From Flaccisagitta enflata (Eukaryota; Chaetognatha; Sagittoidea; Aphragmophora), in contig OZ231126.1 of NCBI GenBank assembly GCA_965153355.1, forward strand, positions 60,512,001 to 60,576,000: a DNA stretch of 64,000 bases, in the 5' to 3' direction. The translations under genes were made by a program, and so were the position numbers. The notes below the pieces were generated by a model. That model ran no database searches. It had not been told where the DNA came from and saw only the letters and a list, made by a program, of their open reading frames with translations. This document shows positions 39,151-52,811 of the stretch, in pieces; the first letter of the stretch is position 1; every line of letters starts with the position of its first letter.

Positions 39151-39308
39151 TTTTATCGAAAGATTCATCACTGGTGTACTTGTCAATTGTCAGTTTTTTA
39201 TCGTTGGTCCGTTTGTAGAAAGTAGGTCATTTGGGGTAGATGTTTGCACTGGAAATGGGCGACAAATAAGGTAAACGAAACGGAGTAAGGAAGTAAACGG
39301 CGTCTGTC

Positions 39309-40150
<842 letters not shown>

Positions 40151-40228
<78 letters not shown>
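40151..40228. repeat. (CT)n, about 38 units
   Basis: Perfect CT array. Confidence 0.98.
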
Positions 40229-40237
<9 letters not shown>

Positions 40238-40950
40238 AGGATGAAAAGATATATCATTATTCAATCATTATAACGATACATTACCTTCTCAAAGCGATGA
40301 AAGAAAAATATTGGCAAATGGAAAAGGAGCAAGGTACCATGGTGATTCAAGGGCATGAGGAGGGAGAAAGGGGGAATTGGCGAATGGAGGGGATGGGCGA
40401 ATGGGGGGGGGGATGGGCGAATTGGGGGGGATGGGGGATGAGCGAATTGGACCAATGTAATTCGGAGATCATGATTGTATGCCATAAATTGGCTAATCAC
40501 GCTTAGATTAGCTACACTAGACTACAGAAATGCAGCGAGCAGTTGTAGAATCTTGCAAATTAAACCGCATATATCTTTAACTTTACGTTGCAGTAACTCA
40601 CGCAATGTAGATGAAATTGACACGCGAATCAATTTTCGTTTCCATATCCATTTCATCTCATTGATATCAACAATTGTTTTTATAGAAGTTATACCGATCC
40701 CAAACCATTCACAGTATCCGCGTTATTTTGTGAGAGTTGTTATTTTTGTTTCTTTTTTCTGTCTGTCAAGTTTTTTCCTTAGGATCGTTTTTGCGCTTGT
40801 TTCTTTTTTTAGAAAACACTTTTTTTTTAATCCTTTTAGATTAGTAATGATCATCATGAGCAGAAAAAGTTTTTATATTGGAAATATTATTTTCTCGTTT
40901 TCACACGATTGCAATTATGAATGACATCCTTATTTTCAATTTCTTAATTT

Positions 40951-40955
<5 letters not shown>
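40229..40955. other. Non-coding stretch
   Basis: Short GGGATGGGCGAATTGG repeats at 40390-40450, otherwise AT-rich. No exon. Confidence 0.45.

Positions 40956-41015
<60 letters not shown>
40956..41015. repeat. (CT)n, about 29 units
   Basis: Perfect CT array. Confidence 0.98.
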
Positions 41016-41024
<9 letters not shown>

Positions 41025-41150
41025 TTCTTTCTGGTCTCTATGGTTTTCTCTCACCCGGCATGATGTAAGAAGGTAATTGACATGATTAAATTATTTGGCA
41101 GGGTACTTTTTCATACCTTTCGAATAACCCTCAAGGATAAATGTGCTTTT

Positions 41151-41361
41151 TAGTCGCGTGCTACGCGACTCTACACCCCGCTTTGTCGGTCCGTCCATCC
41201 GTCGGTCCGTCCGTCGGTCCGTCCGTCGGTCCGTCACACTTTACTTTTTTTGGGTTTTTGCGGTCTATGGCCTCACTGCTCCTGCCCAAGTGATCAAGTG
41301 ACCTCAAATATGGCCCCTGCCCACCCGCACGCGACTGGGGTAGCCGTGTATCCGGCCTTGT
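41151..41361 (-). mobile_element. HPS element, complete, CCCCGC subtype
   Basis: Hairpin TAGTCGCGTGCTACGCGACT, CTACACCCCGCTTTGTCGG, a GTCC core, CACACTTTACTTTTTTTGGG and TTTTTGCGGTCTATGGCCTC. The body CTGCTCCTGCCC is followed by CCCACCCGCACGCGACTGGG and CCGTGTATCCGGCCTTGTT. Best-preserved copy of this subtype. Confidence 0.94.
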
Positions 41362-42084
41362 TTTAAGGACAGCGAGTGAGCGACAAAGTTTCTTCAGCAG
41401 TCTTCGGCGTTTTTATTTTTGCCAATTTGGATTTAAACATGGCCGGATGCCGGGCCAATAAGTAGTCGCTTGCGGATAGCATAGGCCAGTAAGGTGGAGC
41501 GGGGCTGTCATGTGGCTGGGCAGGGGCTGAAATGCTCACTAACCATCATTTCGGTCGATGTTGCGACATCCAAAATTTCGCGTTACGTAGGGTAGGACAT
41601 GTCTTGACCTTTTTTTCCAAGAGATAAACCGTCTCATGGAGACGCTTAGCAAGTGAATAAAAAAAAAATCCCGAGTACATCGTAGTGTACTTTACTAAGC
41701 TTCCTCAACCCCCCCCCCCTCCCCTTCCTCCTCCCCTCGCTTCCTCCTTCGTGAAATTACTTTTTTCTCTGTCTCGCGTGTTGGTGCCTGTAGGGCCTTT
41801 AAGTTAAGCTTTACGCCCACTTCTAAGCGTTTTTAATCCTCTTTTTCTTCAGCTTTAGTGCTAATTAAGTTGTCTTCATTCTTGAAAATTTACCCCGAGA
41901 GTTAATTGGTCTTACCTCCTCTTTACTCTCCTCTTTGCCTTCTTCCTTATGAGCTATTCCACCTTTGTCTGTCTCAGTACATATTCGGCTCTCTGTGAGT
42001 CTGTCTTTGTGTCTTTCTTTCAATCGTGGTGGTCGGCTGTGTCTGGCTCCGGATATCTCTGGCTGTCTCTATTAGTTTCTTAAC
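41362..42084. other. Non-coding stretch with HPS remnant
   Basis: ACATGGCCGGATGCCGGGCC at about 41437, AGTCGCTTGCGG and GGCTGGGCAGGGGC to about 41530 form a decayed + strand HPS 5' end. A C-run lies near 41710. No exon. Confidence 0.5.
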
Positions 42085-42259
<175 letters not shown>

Positions 42260-42564
42260 CTTTTCTTTCCTCTCAGTCTTTCAATTCCCTCTTCACACTT
42301 CACGTGCCTCCTTATTTCTCGTGTCCTCCTTCTTCTTTTTAACTTTCTATACAACACATCTTTTACTTTTCTTTTTCGTCCTCTGTTACTTCTCTTGCTT
42401 CCTCCTGCTCATCCTCCTCCCTCCTTTTCCTCCTCTTCCTCTTCCTCCTCCTCCCCTTCCTCTTTCTCTGCTAATCATGACCCTTTTCAACTTCATTTAC
42501 GGTTTTGCCGCCTTCTCGCTTTCCTCCTTCATCCCTTCGCACCTTTTAGAAAGGAAGAGCCTAA

Positions 42565-42813
42565 GGGCGTGTTTCTAGTGAGCGCCAAAAACGCGTTTGT
42601 TCCCGTGAAACGCGATAACAGTGTGAACACATTTCAACTGTCCCACGAGGGAGTGAGCGAGCGTAGCGAAGCGGAGCGCTACGGAGCAAGCGAGTGTAGC
42701 AAAGCGGAGCGCTGCTGAACGAGTGAGTGGAGTGAGCGGTGCGAGTGAACGAACATAGCGAGCGACCAAGTGGCCCATTAAAAACGCGGTTGTCACGAGT
42801 AGAAACAGACCCA
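42565..42813 (-). mobile_element. GGGCG-terminal element, copy 5, with target duplication
   Basis: Starts GGGCGTGTTTCTAGTGAGC and ends AGTAGAAACAGACCC. Flanked by the direct repeat AAGAGCCTAAG (42555-42565 and 42814-42824), 10-11 bp long depending on where the end is drawn. Interior blocks are CGTGAAACGCGATAACAG, CACGAGGGAGTGAGCGAGCG and a GAGCGA core. A 9-11 bp duplication would suit a Mutator-like source, which is inference. Confidence 0.9.
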
Positions 42814-43027
42814 AAGAGCCTAAGAGGACATGGATTCCTAGTCTAGGTTCTATCAAACACTTTCCCTTTTATTCATCTTTTAAACTGTGATCAGTTTTAT
42901 CTTCGGTTGCGAAATTTTTTGAAAATACCCCCTCGGCAATTCCAATCACATGCCAACCTCCAGAAAATGAGGCCACCGCCTAAGCGGCCATGGGGAGGAA
43001 CGCCTGTTTCTTGTTGCTTGTCCTTTC

Positions 43028-43246
<219 letters not shown>

Positions 43247-43512
43247 CGGATATGCATGATTTCGCGACATCACAGCTGAATTTGAAGTAATGCCTGACGG
43301 CAAACACACAAAGAAAGAAACAAAACTAAAATGAACAGAACTAGAATAGGAAAGCGGAAAAGACAGAACTCGTGGGTTTGCATGTTAACACGGACCCGCA
43401 GAAAGAAAGGCCAGGAGGATGGACACTTTTGAATCAGTCCGAAAAGGAATCTCTAAAAGGCAAGAAAGAAAGGTTCATCTTCTTTTCCTTCTCCGATATT
43501 TTTCTTCTTTTT

Positions 43513-43692
43513 TAGTTGCGGACACGCAACTCTATAAGAGGCTTTGTCCGTTGGTCCGTCGGTCCGTCCGTCCGTCGGTCTGTCCGTCCGTCCGTCCGTC
43601 CGTCCGTCCGTCCGTCCGTTCAAAAAGTGGGAAAACGCGCATATCCGCCCCTGCCCACCCGTCCGAAACTGATGGCCGTGTATCCGGCCTTG
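43513..43692 (-). mobile_element. HPS element, AGTTGCG type
   Basis: Hairpin TAGTTGCGGACACGCAACT, CTATAAGAGGCTTTGTCCG, GTCC core, AACGCGCATATCCGCCCCTG and CGTGTATCCGGCCTTGTT. The subterminal motif reads CCGAAACTG, one base off the expected GCAACT. Confidence 0.9.
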
Positions 43693-44096
43693 TTTCCTCT
43701 TTGCTTAATCTGGATTGTACAAAATCCTCCGCCGTTCCAGCATTTTTAGCAAGTGGCTATGAATGGAGGAATAATATGAAAGTTGGACAACAGTGCAACA
43801 GTGAGAGAAATATCATATCATGCTTGAATTTTGGACCCTTGAAATTGTATCCTAATATTGATTCTAGTCTTAATAATCAGATATGAATTCCTTTGATTTT
43901 GTTCTTCGTCTCCGCATTTCAGGCTCCTTTGCACCCTCCCCCCCTCCCTTACCATCTTGGCCATAAATATAAGCACAGTAGGTGTATAAGTTGATTAATT
44001 GACTAGAGGTGAGCAGCAAACATATCAGACTGCATATTTAGGATCATGTTGGGCATCCACCACCGCCTGTATTCACTTAAGCATTGACTCGTAGAG
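43693..44096. other. Non-coding stretch
   Basis: Nothing supported. Confidence 0.45.
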
Positions 44097-44359
44097 CACG
44101 GTACCTGGATGGTAACGCCAGGCCCAAGGTGAATGACTAACCCCGGGATGGTGTCCAGGCTGCTCTCATGGTTGGTACCGACTTATTTCCGCCAAAAAAC
44201 AAATGATCGTTAGAGCGCTTTTGGAGAAAAGTTGAGTTTTTCACCTCAAAAAAGCATTTTTAGTCTAAAAACAGCAAAAATTAAAATAAAAATCATTTTA
44301 TCCACTCTTTTGTACTCAAGTGGTACACTGGCTGAAAGATTGTAGCCACATAGTGTGGG

Positions 44360-45240
44360 GGGTAACGTGCAGATGGATAATGGGGGGTTTAGGACCCCTA
44401 GGGACCCTCTAAGGGGCCCCCCAGGAGCTTAAAAAGGCAAAAATGGCTCAAAATTGCTTCTTTTTCTGCTCTGTCGTACTCTAGTGGTACACAAACCTAT
44501 CTGTCATTTCCATCTAGAGTGGTTGGAGATGTGAAGATGGATAACGGGGGTTTTGGACCTTTAGGGGCCCTCTAGGGGGCCCCCGAGGCTCAAAAAGGCC
44601 AACATGGCTCAGAAATGCTTCTTGTTCTGCCCTGTTGTACCCTAGTGGTACACCGACCTATCAGTCATTTCCATCTAGAGTGGTGGGAGATGTGCAGATG
44701 GATAACGGGGGTTAAGGACCCCTAGGGGCCCTCTAGGGGGGCCCCCAGGGACTCAAAATGGCCAAAATAGCTCAAAAATGCTTCTTGTTCTGCCATGATG
44801 TACTCCAGTGGTATGATGACCTATTAATCATTCCCATCTAGAGTGGAAGGAGATATCCAGATGGATGACAGGGGTTAAAGACCCTTAAGGGCCCTTTAAG
44901 GGGCCCTAAGGGTCTAAGGGCCTCAAACTGGCTCAAAAATGCTTCAGGTTTTGTCAAGATGTACTCTAGTGGTACACCGACCTACCAGTCATTCCCATCT
45001 AGAGTGGTGGGAGATGTGCAGATGGATAGCAGAGGTTTAGGAACCCTAAGGGCCCTCTAAGAGTCCAAAGGGGCTCTTAAAGGCCAACATGGCTCAGAAA
45101 ATGTTTCTTATTCTGCCCTGTCCTACCCCAGCGGATCACCGACCCATCATTCCCATATAGATTGGTGGGAGATGTGCAGATGGAAAATTGGGGTTTGAGA
45201 CCCCTAGGGGCCTCCTTAATGACCCCCAGGGACTAAAAAA
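44360..45240 (+). repeat. Left arm array of about 160-bp units
   Basis: Units start at the word GATGGATAA or variants at about 44372, 44536, 44697, 44860, 45021 and 45179 (period 158-164). Each holds GGACCCCTAGGGGCCCTCTA, CCCCCAGGGACTCAAAA, AAAATGCTTCTTGTTCTGCC, TACTCTAGTGGTACACCGAC and CATTCCCATCTAGAGTGG. A further diverged unit reaches about 45400. Confidence 0.93.
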
Positions 45241-45244
45241 AAGA

Positions 45245-45617
45245 GACTGATATTCAAATTGCTTTGATGTAGAATTTGCACTTGGCCAAAATGACCCAAA
45301 TGCAAAAACTGCCTACTTTTCTGCTTTGTAGCACCCCAGTGGTACACTTGCTTATCAGCCATTTCTATAAAGTGTGCTGGGAGCTATTGATGTGAATGAC
45401 GGGGAACCCTCCACATACAGGTGACAACTTGCTGGTCTGGTAATCACTGATTTGGACTTAAGGAAGCCCCCTCATAATAACAAAGCCAGAATTTTAGGTG
45501 GAGCAACGATTTAAGTAATGCAAGAGAACACACAACTTTTCAAGCATGTCCAACAGACAGACGACCAGACATAAGTGCAAATTCTACATTAAAGCAATTT
45601 AAAAACCAGTCTCCTTG
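45245..45617. repeat. Inner inverted pair of the foldback
   Basis: GACTGATATTCAAATTGC and ATGTAGAATTTGCACTT (45246-45286) are inverted as AAGTGCAAATTCTACAT and GCAATTTAAAAACCAGTC (45574-45614), about 290 bp apart. Confidence 0.85.
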
Positions 45618-45767
45618 AGAATTGCTGGGGTGTTTATAAACTTGAATGTCAATGGGTTTTTACTTAGACCTTTCAAACATACCCGTTGTAGATGATGCAG
45701 CGCCAACGGTATAAAATTTTTTAGTAGACAACAAGGGTTGTGGGATCATGGGAGCCTTACTAACAAA

Positions 45768-46026
45768 GCTTGAGAGGGCAGATTTAAGGTCTGAGAGAGC
45801 AGATTTCAGGCCTAAGAGGTCTGAGAGGGCGGTTTTCAGGCCTGAGAGGGCAGATTTCAGGTCTGAGAAGGCCTGGGGAAAACAGATGGAGGGACAGATG
45901 GATGGACAAACGAAAGTAACCCTGTGTTCTACAGGACTTCATCCCCTTTGGAGCCGCTGCCCTGCATCCGCTCACTACAATTCACAATCATGCAAAGCAG
46001 GGCAACAGGTATCGCTGACCACATAT
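45768..46026 (+). mobile_element. MTE fragment inside the foldback
   Basis: About six minisatellite units (GAGGGCAGATTTCAGGCCTG) precede GGACAGATGGATGGAC, CCCTGTGTTCTACAGGAC, GCCGCTGCCC, AGCAGGGCAACAGGTATCGC and TGACCA. It corresponds to the right half of the element at 53698-54264. Its left inverted repeat is missing. Confidence 0.75.
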
Positions 46027-46027
46027 T

Positions 46028-47215
46028 GTCCCTGGGAGTCATTGAGGAGGCACCTAGGGGTCTCAAACCCCGGTTATCTATCTGCACATCTCCAACCACT
46101 CTAGATGGGAATGACTGATAGGTTGGTGAACCGCTGGAGTACATCATGGCAGAACAAGAAGCGTTTTTGAGCCGTTTTGGTCATTTTGAGTCCCCGGGGT
46201 CCCTTAGAGGGCCCCTAGGGGTCCTTAACCCCCGTTATCCATATGCACATCTCCCACCACTCCAGATGTGAATGACTGATAGGTTGGTAAACCACTGGAG
46301 TACATCATGGCAGAACAAGAAGCATATTTGAACTATTTTGGCCATTTTGAGTCCCTGGGGACCCCTTAGAGGGCCCCCTAGGGGTCCCTAACCCCCATCA
46401 ACCATCTGCACATTTCCCACCACTCCAGATTGGAATGACTGATAGGTCAGTATACCACTGGAGTACATCATGGCAGAACAAGAAGCATTATTGAGCCATT
46501 TTGGCCATTTTGAGTCCCTGGGGGCCCCTTGGAGGCCCCTAGGGGTCCCAAACCCCCGTTATCCATCTGCACATCTCCCACCACTCTAGATGGAAATGAC
46601 TGATAGGTCAGTATACCACTGGAGTACATCATGGCAGAACAAGAAGCATTTTTGAGCCATGTAGGCCATTTTGCGTCCTCCGGGGCCCTTTAGGGAGCCC
46701 CTAGGGGTCCTTAACCCCTGTTATCCATCTGCATATCTTCCACCACTCTAGATGGGAATGACTGATAGGTCGGTGTACTACTGGGGTACAACAGGGCAGA
46801 ACAAGAAGCATTTCTGAGCCAAGTTGGCCTTTTTGAGCCCCTGGGGGCCCCCTAGAGGGCCCATAAGGGTCTCAAACCCCCGTCATCCATCTGCACATCT
46901 GCCACCACTCTAGATGGAACTGACAGATAGGTTGGTGCTCCTCTGGGGTACAACAGGGCAGAACAAGAAGCATTTTTGAGCCATTTTGGCTATTTTGAGT
47001 CCCTGGGGGCCCATTAGAGGGCCCCTAGGGGTCCTTGACCCCCGTTATCCATCTGCACATCTCCCAGCACTCTGGATGGGAATGACTGATAGGTCGGTAT
47101 ACCACTGGAGTACATCATGGCAGAACAAGAAGTATTATTGAGCCATTTTGGCCTTTTTGAGCCTTTGGGGGCCCCTTAGAGGGCCCCTAGGGGTCCTAAA
47201 CCCCCCGTTATCCAT
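46028..47215 (-). repeat. Right arm array of about 160-bp units
   Basis: Seven to eight units in reverse orientation; the word TTATCCATCTGCACATCT or variants recurs at about 46071, 46232, 46398, 46559, 46722, 46885, 47049 and 47209. Neighbouring units here are more alike than left-arm units. Confidence 0.93.
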
Positions 47216-47492
47216 ATGTATGTTTTCCCCTACACTATGTGGCTACAACGTTTAAGCCAGTGTACTACTTGAGTACAAAAGAGTGGAAAAAATGATTTTT
47301 TTTCTTAATTTTTGCCATTTTTGGACAAAAATTTTTTTTTTGTGGGAAAAAACTCAACTTTTCTCCAAAAGCGCTCTAACGATTATTTGTTTTTTGGCGG
47401 AAATTAATCGGCACTAACCATGAGAGCAGCCTGGTCACCATCCCGGGCTTAGTCATTCATCTTGGGCCTGGCGTTAGCATCCAGATACCGTG

Positions 47493-49046
<1,554 letters not shown>

Positions 49047-49477
49047 GAAGAAGAAGAAGAAGAAGAAGAAGAAGAAGAAGAAGAAGAAGAAGAAGAAGAA
49101 GAAGAAGAAGAAGAAGAAGAAGAAGAAGAGGATAGAGAAGAAGAAGAAGAAGAAGAAGAAGAAGAAGAAGAAGAAGAAGAAGAAGAAGAAGAAGAAGAGG
49201 AAGAGAAAAAAGAAAAAGAAAAGAAAAGAAAAGAAAAGAAAAGAAAAGAAAAGAAAAGTAAAGAAAAGAAGAGAAAAGAAGAGAAAAGAAAAGAAAAGAA
49301 AAGAAAAGGAGAGGAAAGGAAAGGAAAGGAAAGGAAACGAAGAGAAAAGAAAAGAAAAGAAAAGAAAAGAAAAGAAAAGAAAAGAAAAGAAAAGATAAGA
49401 AAAGAAAAGAAAAGAAAAGAAAAGAAAAGAAAAGAAAAGAAAAGAAAAGAAAAGAAAAGAAAAGAAAAAGAAAAGAA
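49047..49477. repeat. (AAG)n then (AAAAG)n polypurine tract
   Basis: About 50 AAG units (to 49200), then about 54 AAAAG or GAAAG units to 49477. The + strand has fewer than five pyrimidines in about 430 bp. The tract ends at the 5' terminus of an HPS element. Confidence 0.98.
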
Positions 49478-49478
49478 A

Positions 49479-49646
49479 ACAAGGCCAGATACACGGCTAC
49501 CAAACTCGCGTGCAAGTGGGCAGGGGCAGTAATGCAAAATCCGCCCATGAACGCCAAAAAAGCCAAGTGGTACCGACGAACCGACCAACTAACAGACCGA
49601 CCGTCTGACGGGCAAAGCGGGTTAAAGAGTCGCGTGCACGCGACTG
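49479..49646 (+). mobile_element. HPS element, complete
   Basis: ACAAGGCCAGATACACGGCT, subterminal ACTCGCGTGCAAGTGGGC, AATGCAAAATCCGCCCATG, a GACC-type core, GGGCAAAGCGGGTTAAAG and the hairpin AGTCGCGTGCACGCGACTGA. Confidence 0.9.
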
Positions 49647-50840
49647 ATACGAAGAAAAATAGAAAGAGGGAGGAGAAGAAGAAGAAGAAGAATGAAAAGG
49701 AAAAGAATATTTGCGAGTAAAGGATAAGAATAGGATTAGATGAAAGACGTGCCCCTTGTTCTTTAAGGCGGCTGGAGGTTTCCTACAGCGAGCAGATAAT
49801 CCTGAGGCGGAGAGATACATGAAAGCTATTTCTTACTCCTAATTGCTTTTCCTCTGTTGGACACTGGACAGTGGTCTGAGCTGACATACACTTAGTGTCA
49901 GTTTATAGTTATTTTTGCAATCCTAAATATACGAACTCGGTTGTCCGTCGTAAACTTTTCCGATTTCAGCTGCAGCTATAGGATATGAACCAAAATCCGG
50001 TCGTTCAGTCACAAAAAAAAAAATTAAAAACCGTCACATTTTTCTCCAGATGGAATGGAAAGCATGAGCAAGAAATCGTTTCACTGCAAGAGCTTAGGAA
50101 TAGGGTATTACCCTGCACTTTCACAAATGTTCAGGTCAAACGTTTTTTTGATTTTCAAACAGAAGATAGATTAGAAAATAGTTTTGGACGACTCTTACGG
50201 TAAGCTTTCCTCGTGCTCGTTTTCTTTCTTTATTTTGAAAGACTTTTCTATTTATAGTTTCCTTAAAAACTCATGGGAGACTGTAGCTCGTGTTAGAATA
50301 ATGGGGGGTCTTTTATAAATTTCGTTTCGAATCACTTACAATCAAAGGAATGACTGTATGCAGTTTTCACCCTCACGGCTAGGCAAGCGATAAATGCCCA
50401 AGCCCACGCTAACGAAAACTTGTTGTATGTGCGGCCTTGTTGGCCTTCAATCAGGCCGGATGAGTCTGACATATCTTGAATGGTCGAGCCAACGACGAAA
50501 ATTTGTATCTGTTACATGATGGACCGTGACATTGACTTCAGGCGGGGAACTGTCGAGGCTTTTTCCTGCACCTCCTCATCCTGATCCTGATCCTTCTCCT
50601 CCTTATTCCCCCTCCCCCCCCCCTTTCGCCTCCTTTTCATGTTTTTTCTTGTGGCACAAATATTTTCCCCGCCTCTTTTCTCAAGGTTTTTCATTTATAT
50701 TTGCCGGTACATGAATGTACTTTTTTTTTCTTTTCTCTCTTTTTCGCAAAAAAATATTCCTTTGCCGTTCGCTCAACCAACAGACTTTGCATAGGAGGGC
50801 GAAAATCCTGTTGACGAATCAAAAAAAAATTATAAGGGGA

Positions 50841-50845
<5 letters not shown>
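49647..50845. other. Mostly non-coding stretch
   Basis: Includes the candidate exon at 50050. GTGCGGCCTTGTTGG at about 50430, next to AGGCCGGATGAG, may be HPS end remnants. A C-run lies near 50620. Confidence 0.45.
50050..50199 (+). CDS. Candidate exon, 150 nt, unrecognised
   Basis: The acceptor CACATTTTTCTCCAG (to 50049) and donor CTTACG|GTAAGC (50200) bound a fully open frame, entering and leaving in phase 2 (50 codons). The product reads WNGKHEQEIVSLQELRNRVL, continues with VQVKRFFDFQ and ends near FGRLLR. It is not repetitive and has mixed composition unlike the surrounding DNA. The phase does not fit directly between the exons ending at 35810 and starting at 56538, so it would belong to another transcript or an alternative pair of exons, or be a chance frame. 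Confidence 0.27.

Positions 50846-50933
<88 letters not shown>
50846..50933. repeat. (GA)n, about 43 units
   Basis: Perfect GA array. Confidence 0.98.
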
Positions 50934-50935
<2 letters not shown>

Positions 50936-51094
50936 AAAGAAAAGAAAGAAAAACATGAATACACCATGCAAGATAGTATCTTTAATCTCTTTTCATCCAC
51001 CTTTTTTTGGTTGTCGGTTCGTGGAAAAAGTGCGTGACGGAGTGTATTATATGTACGGAGAAAAGGTACTAGATTTCGCCCATTTTTTACTCAA

Positions 51095-51418
<324 letters not shown>

Positions 51419-52373
51419 GTTTCGGAAGTCGGGATGTACGTTTTATATAAATCAAAAGAAATACGGCAACTTTATCGGGTATTCCATGTTTTATACATCG
51501 AGCATACACCTTTTTTTCTGCTTCCGTTCCTCTTTTCAGATCCTTCTTTAAAGCGTTGAAACTCGAAAACTGATCGTTCATTTCATGAAAGTGTTTAAAT
51601 CGTGTGTGTTCTTGTAATTTTTTTCATCTCGGAAAATTTGAAGTAAACAGAAATATCAGAATACAAAATTGCAGTCAAATTTTCGTCGTTTTACATCTCG
51701 CGAGATGTGTTTTTGATGTTCTCATCGTATGAATAAAGTCAGTTTCCAGCTGCCTTTCATGGCGCCGTTACCTCAATTTATCATTTACCATTTTCATACA
51801 ATCAGATGAATACGAGTTGTTTCTTTTTACTGTTTTTAAAGATGTATTACTGTATTTAACTATGCAAAGGATGGCAAAATTGAGATCTAGCCTCTGAATG
51901 ATTACTTACTACGGCACTACGGTCACTAACTGGTTTGTTTACTGGCTGTTATTCCATGCGAACATAATTCGGATTATTCTACTTCATAATGATTTGAAAC
52001 TGCATTAAACTTGGTGGATCAAGAACAAAAATACCTTCTCTTTCAGCCTTGTAAATTCATTGTTGTCGCTTTTTTTTTCGCGACAAAAATTGAATCGAGG
52101 CGTTGACAAAAGTATTCGAATTGTTTTCGACTAGAAAATATTTTCAAAAGAAAAACTTGATGCAATTAAATCTTCGACGCAAAGGAAAATGATATCGTTT
52201 TGAAAACATCTGGAAATATCAAAAAAAGAACTTCAAGAATTTGTCAATCTTGACTTTTGAAGATTGAAAAACAAAAATAACATCGAACGGTGGAAAGCAA
52301 AATCGCTTCTCAATTGCGTCTTCCCAAACATATAGCTACACTTAAGGATAAAGAGAAAGGTACATAAGAGAAA
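51419..52373. other. Non-coding single-copy stretch
   Basis: AT-rich; no exon or element ends. Confidence 0.45.
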
Positions 52374-52624
52374 ACAAGTGACGCAATATCGTTGCGGACG
52401 GGTGGACAGGGGCAGCCAACCCCCATCCACACCCAACGCCCCACCCAACACCCTTTCCAAACACAGACACATACACAAAAAGCTTCAAAACGCTCGTTTT
52501 TCCACTTTTTGACTCATGTTCACGGACCAACGGACCAACGGACCAACGGACCAACGGACCAACGGACCAACGGACGGAAAGACGGACGGACAAAGCCTCT
52601 TATAGAGTTGCGTGTCCGCAACTA
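52374..52624 (+). mobile_element. HPS element, AGTTGCG type
   Basis: The 5' end ACAAGTGACGCAATATC is diverged and is followed by subterminal GTTGCGGACGGGTGGACAGG. Then come a CCCAACACCC-like insertion, AAAACGCTCGTTTTTCC, about seven GGACCAAC core units, GACAAAGCCTCTTATAGAG and the hairpin AGTTGCGTGTCCGCAACTA. Confidence 0.88.
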
Positions 52625-52811
52625 AAAAGAGAACGATAAAAAAGAGAAAGATACTTGCATCGTTGAAGTTTCTTTCTTTTTCATCTTCATGTTGACCCGC
52701 TGACCTCTCAAGGGACGACCTTGCCCAAAAGCTGACCGCTGTTAAGGCGACCTCTAATGCCGCTTTTTGGACCTCGAAATAAAAAAGAAAGAAAAATAGC
52801 AGCTCAAAGGC

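Larger units (their letters stand above)
44097..47492. mobile_element. 3.4-kb foldback element with tandem-repeat arms
   Basis: The left end CACGGTACCTGGATGGTAAC is the inverted counterpart of the right end, which finishes GCGTTAGCATCCAGATACCGTG at 47471-47492. Both ends share, in inverted order, GCCAGGCCCAAG, CCCGGGATGG, CAGGCTGCTCTCATGG, TTTCCGCCAAAAAACAAAT, CGTTAGAGCGCTTTTGGAG and ACTCAAGTGGTACACTGGC. Inside each arm is an array of about 160-bp units in opposite orientation (left 44360-45240, right 46028-47215). The centre contains a smaller inverted pair and an inserted MTE fragment. Flanks are AG-rich (TAGAG / AGAGAG), so no certain target duplication. No open frame, so non-autonomous. 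Confidence 0.88.
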
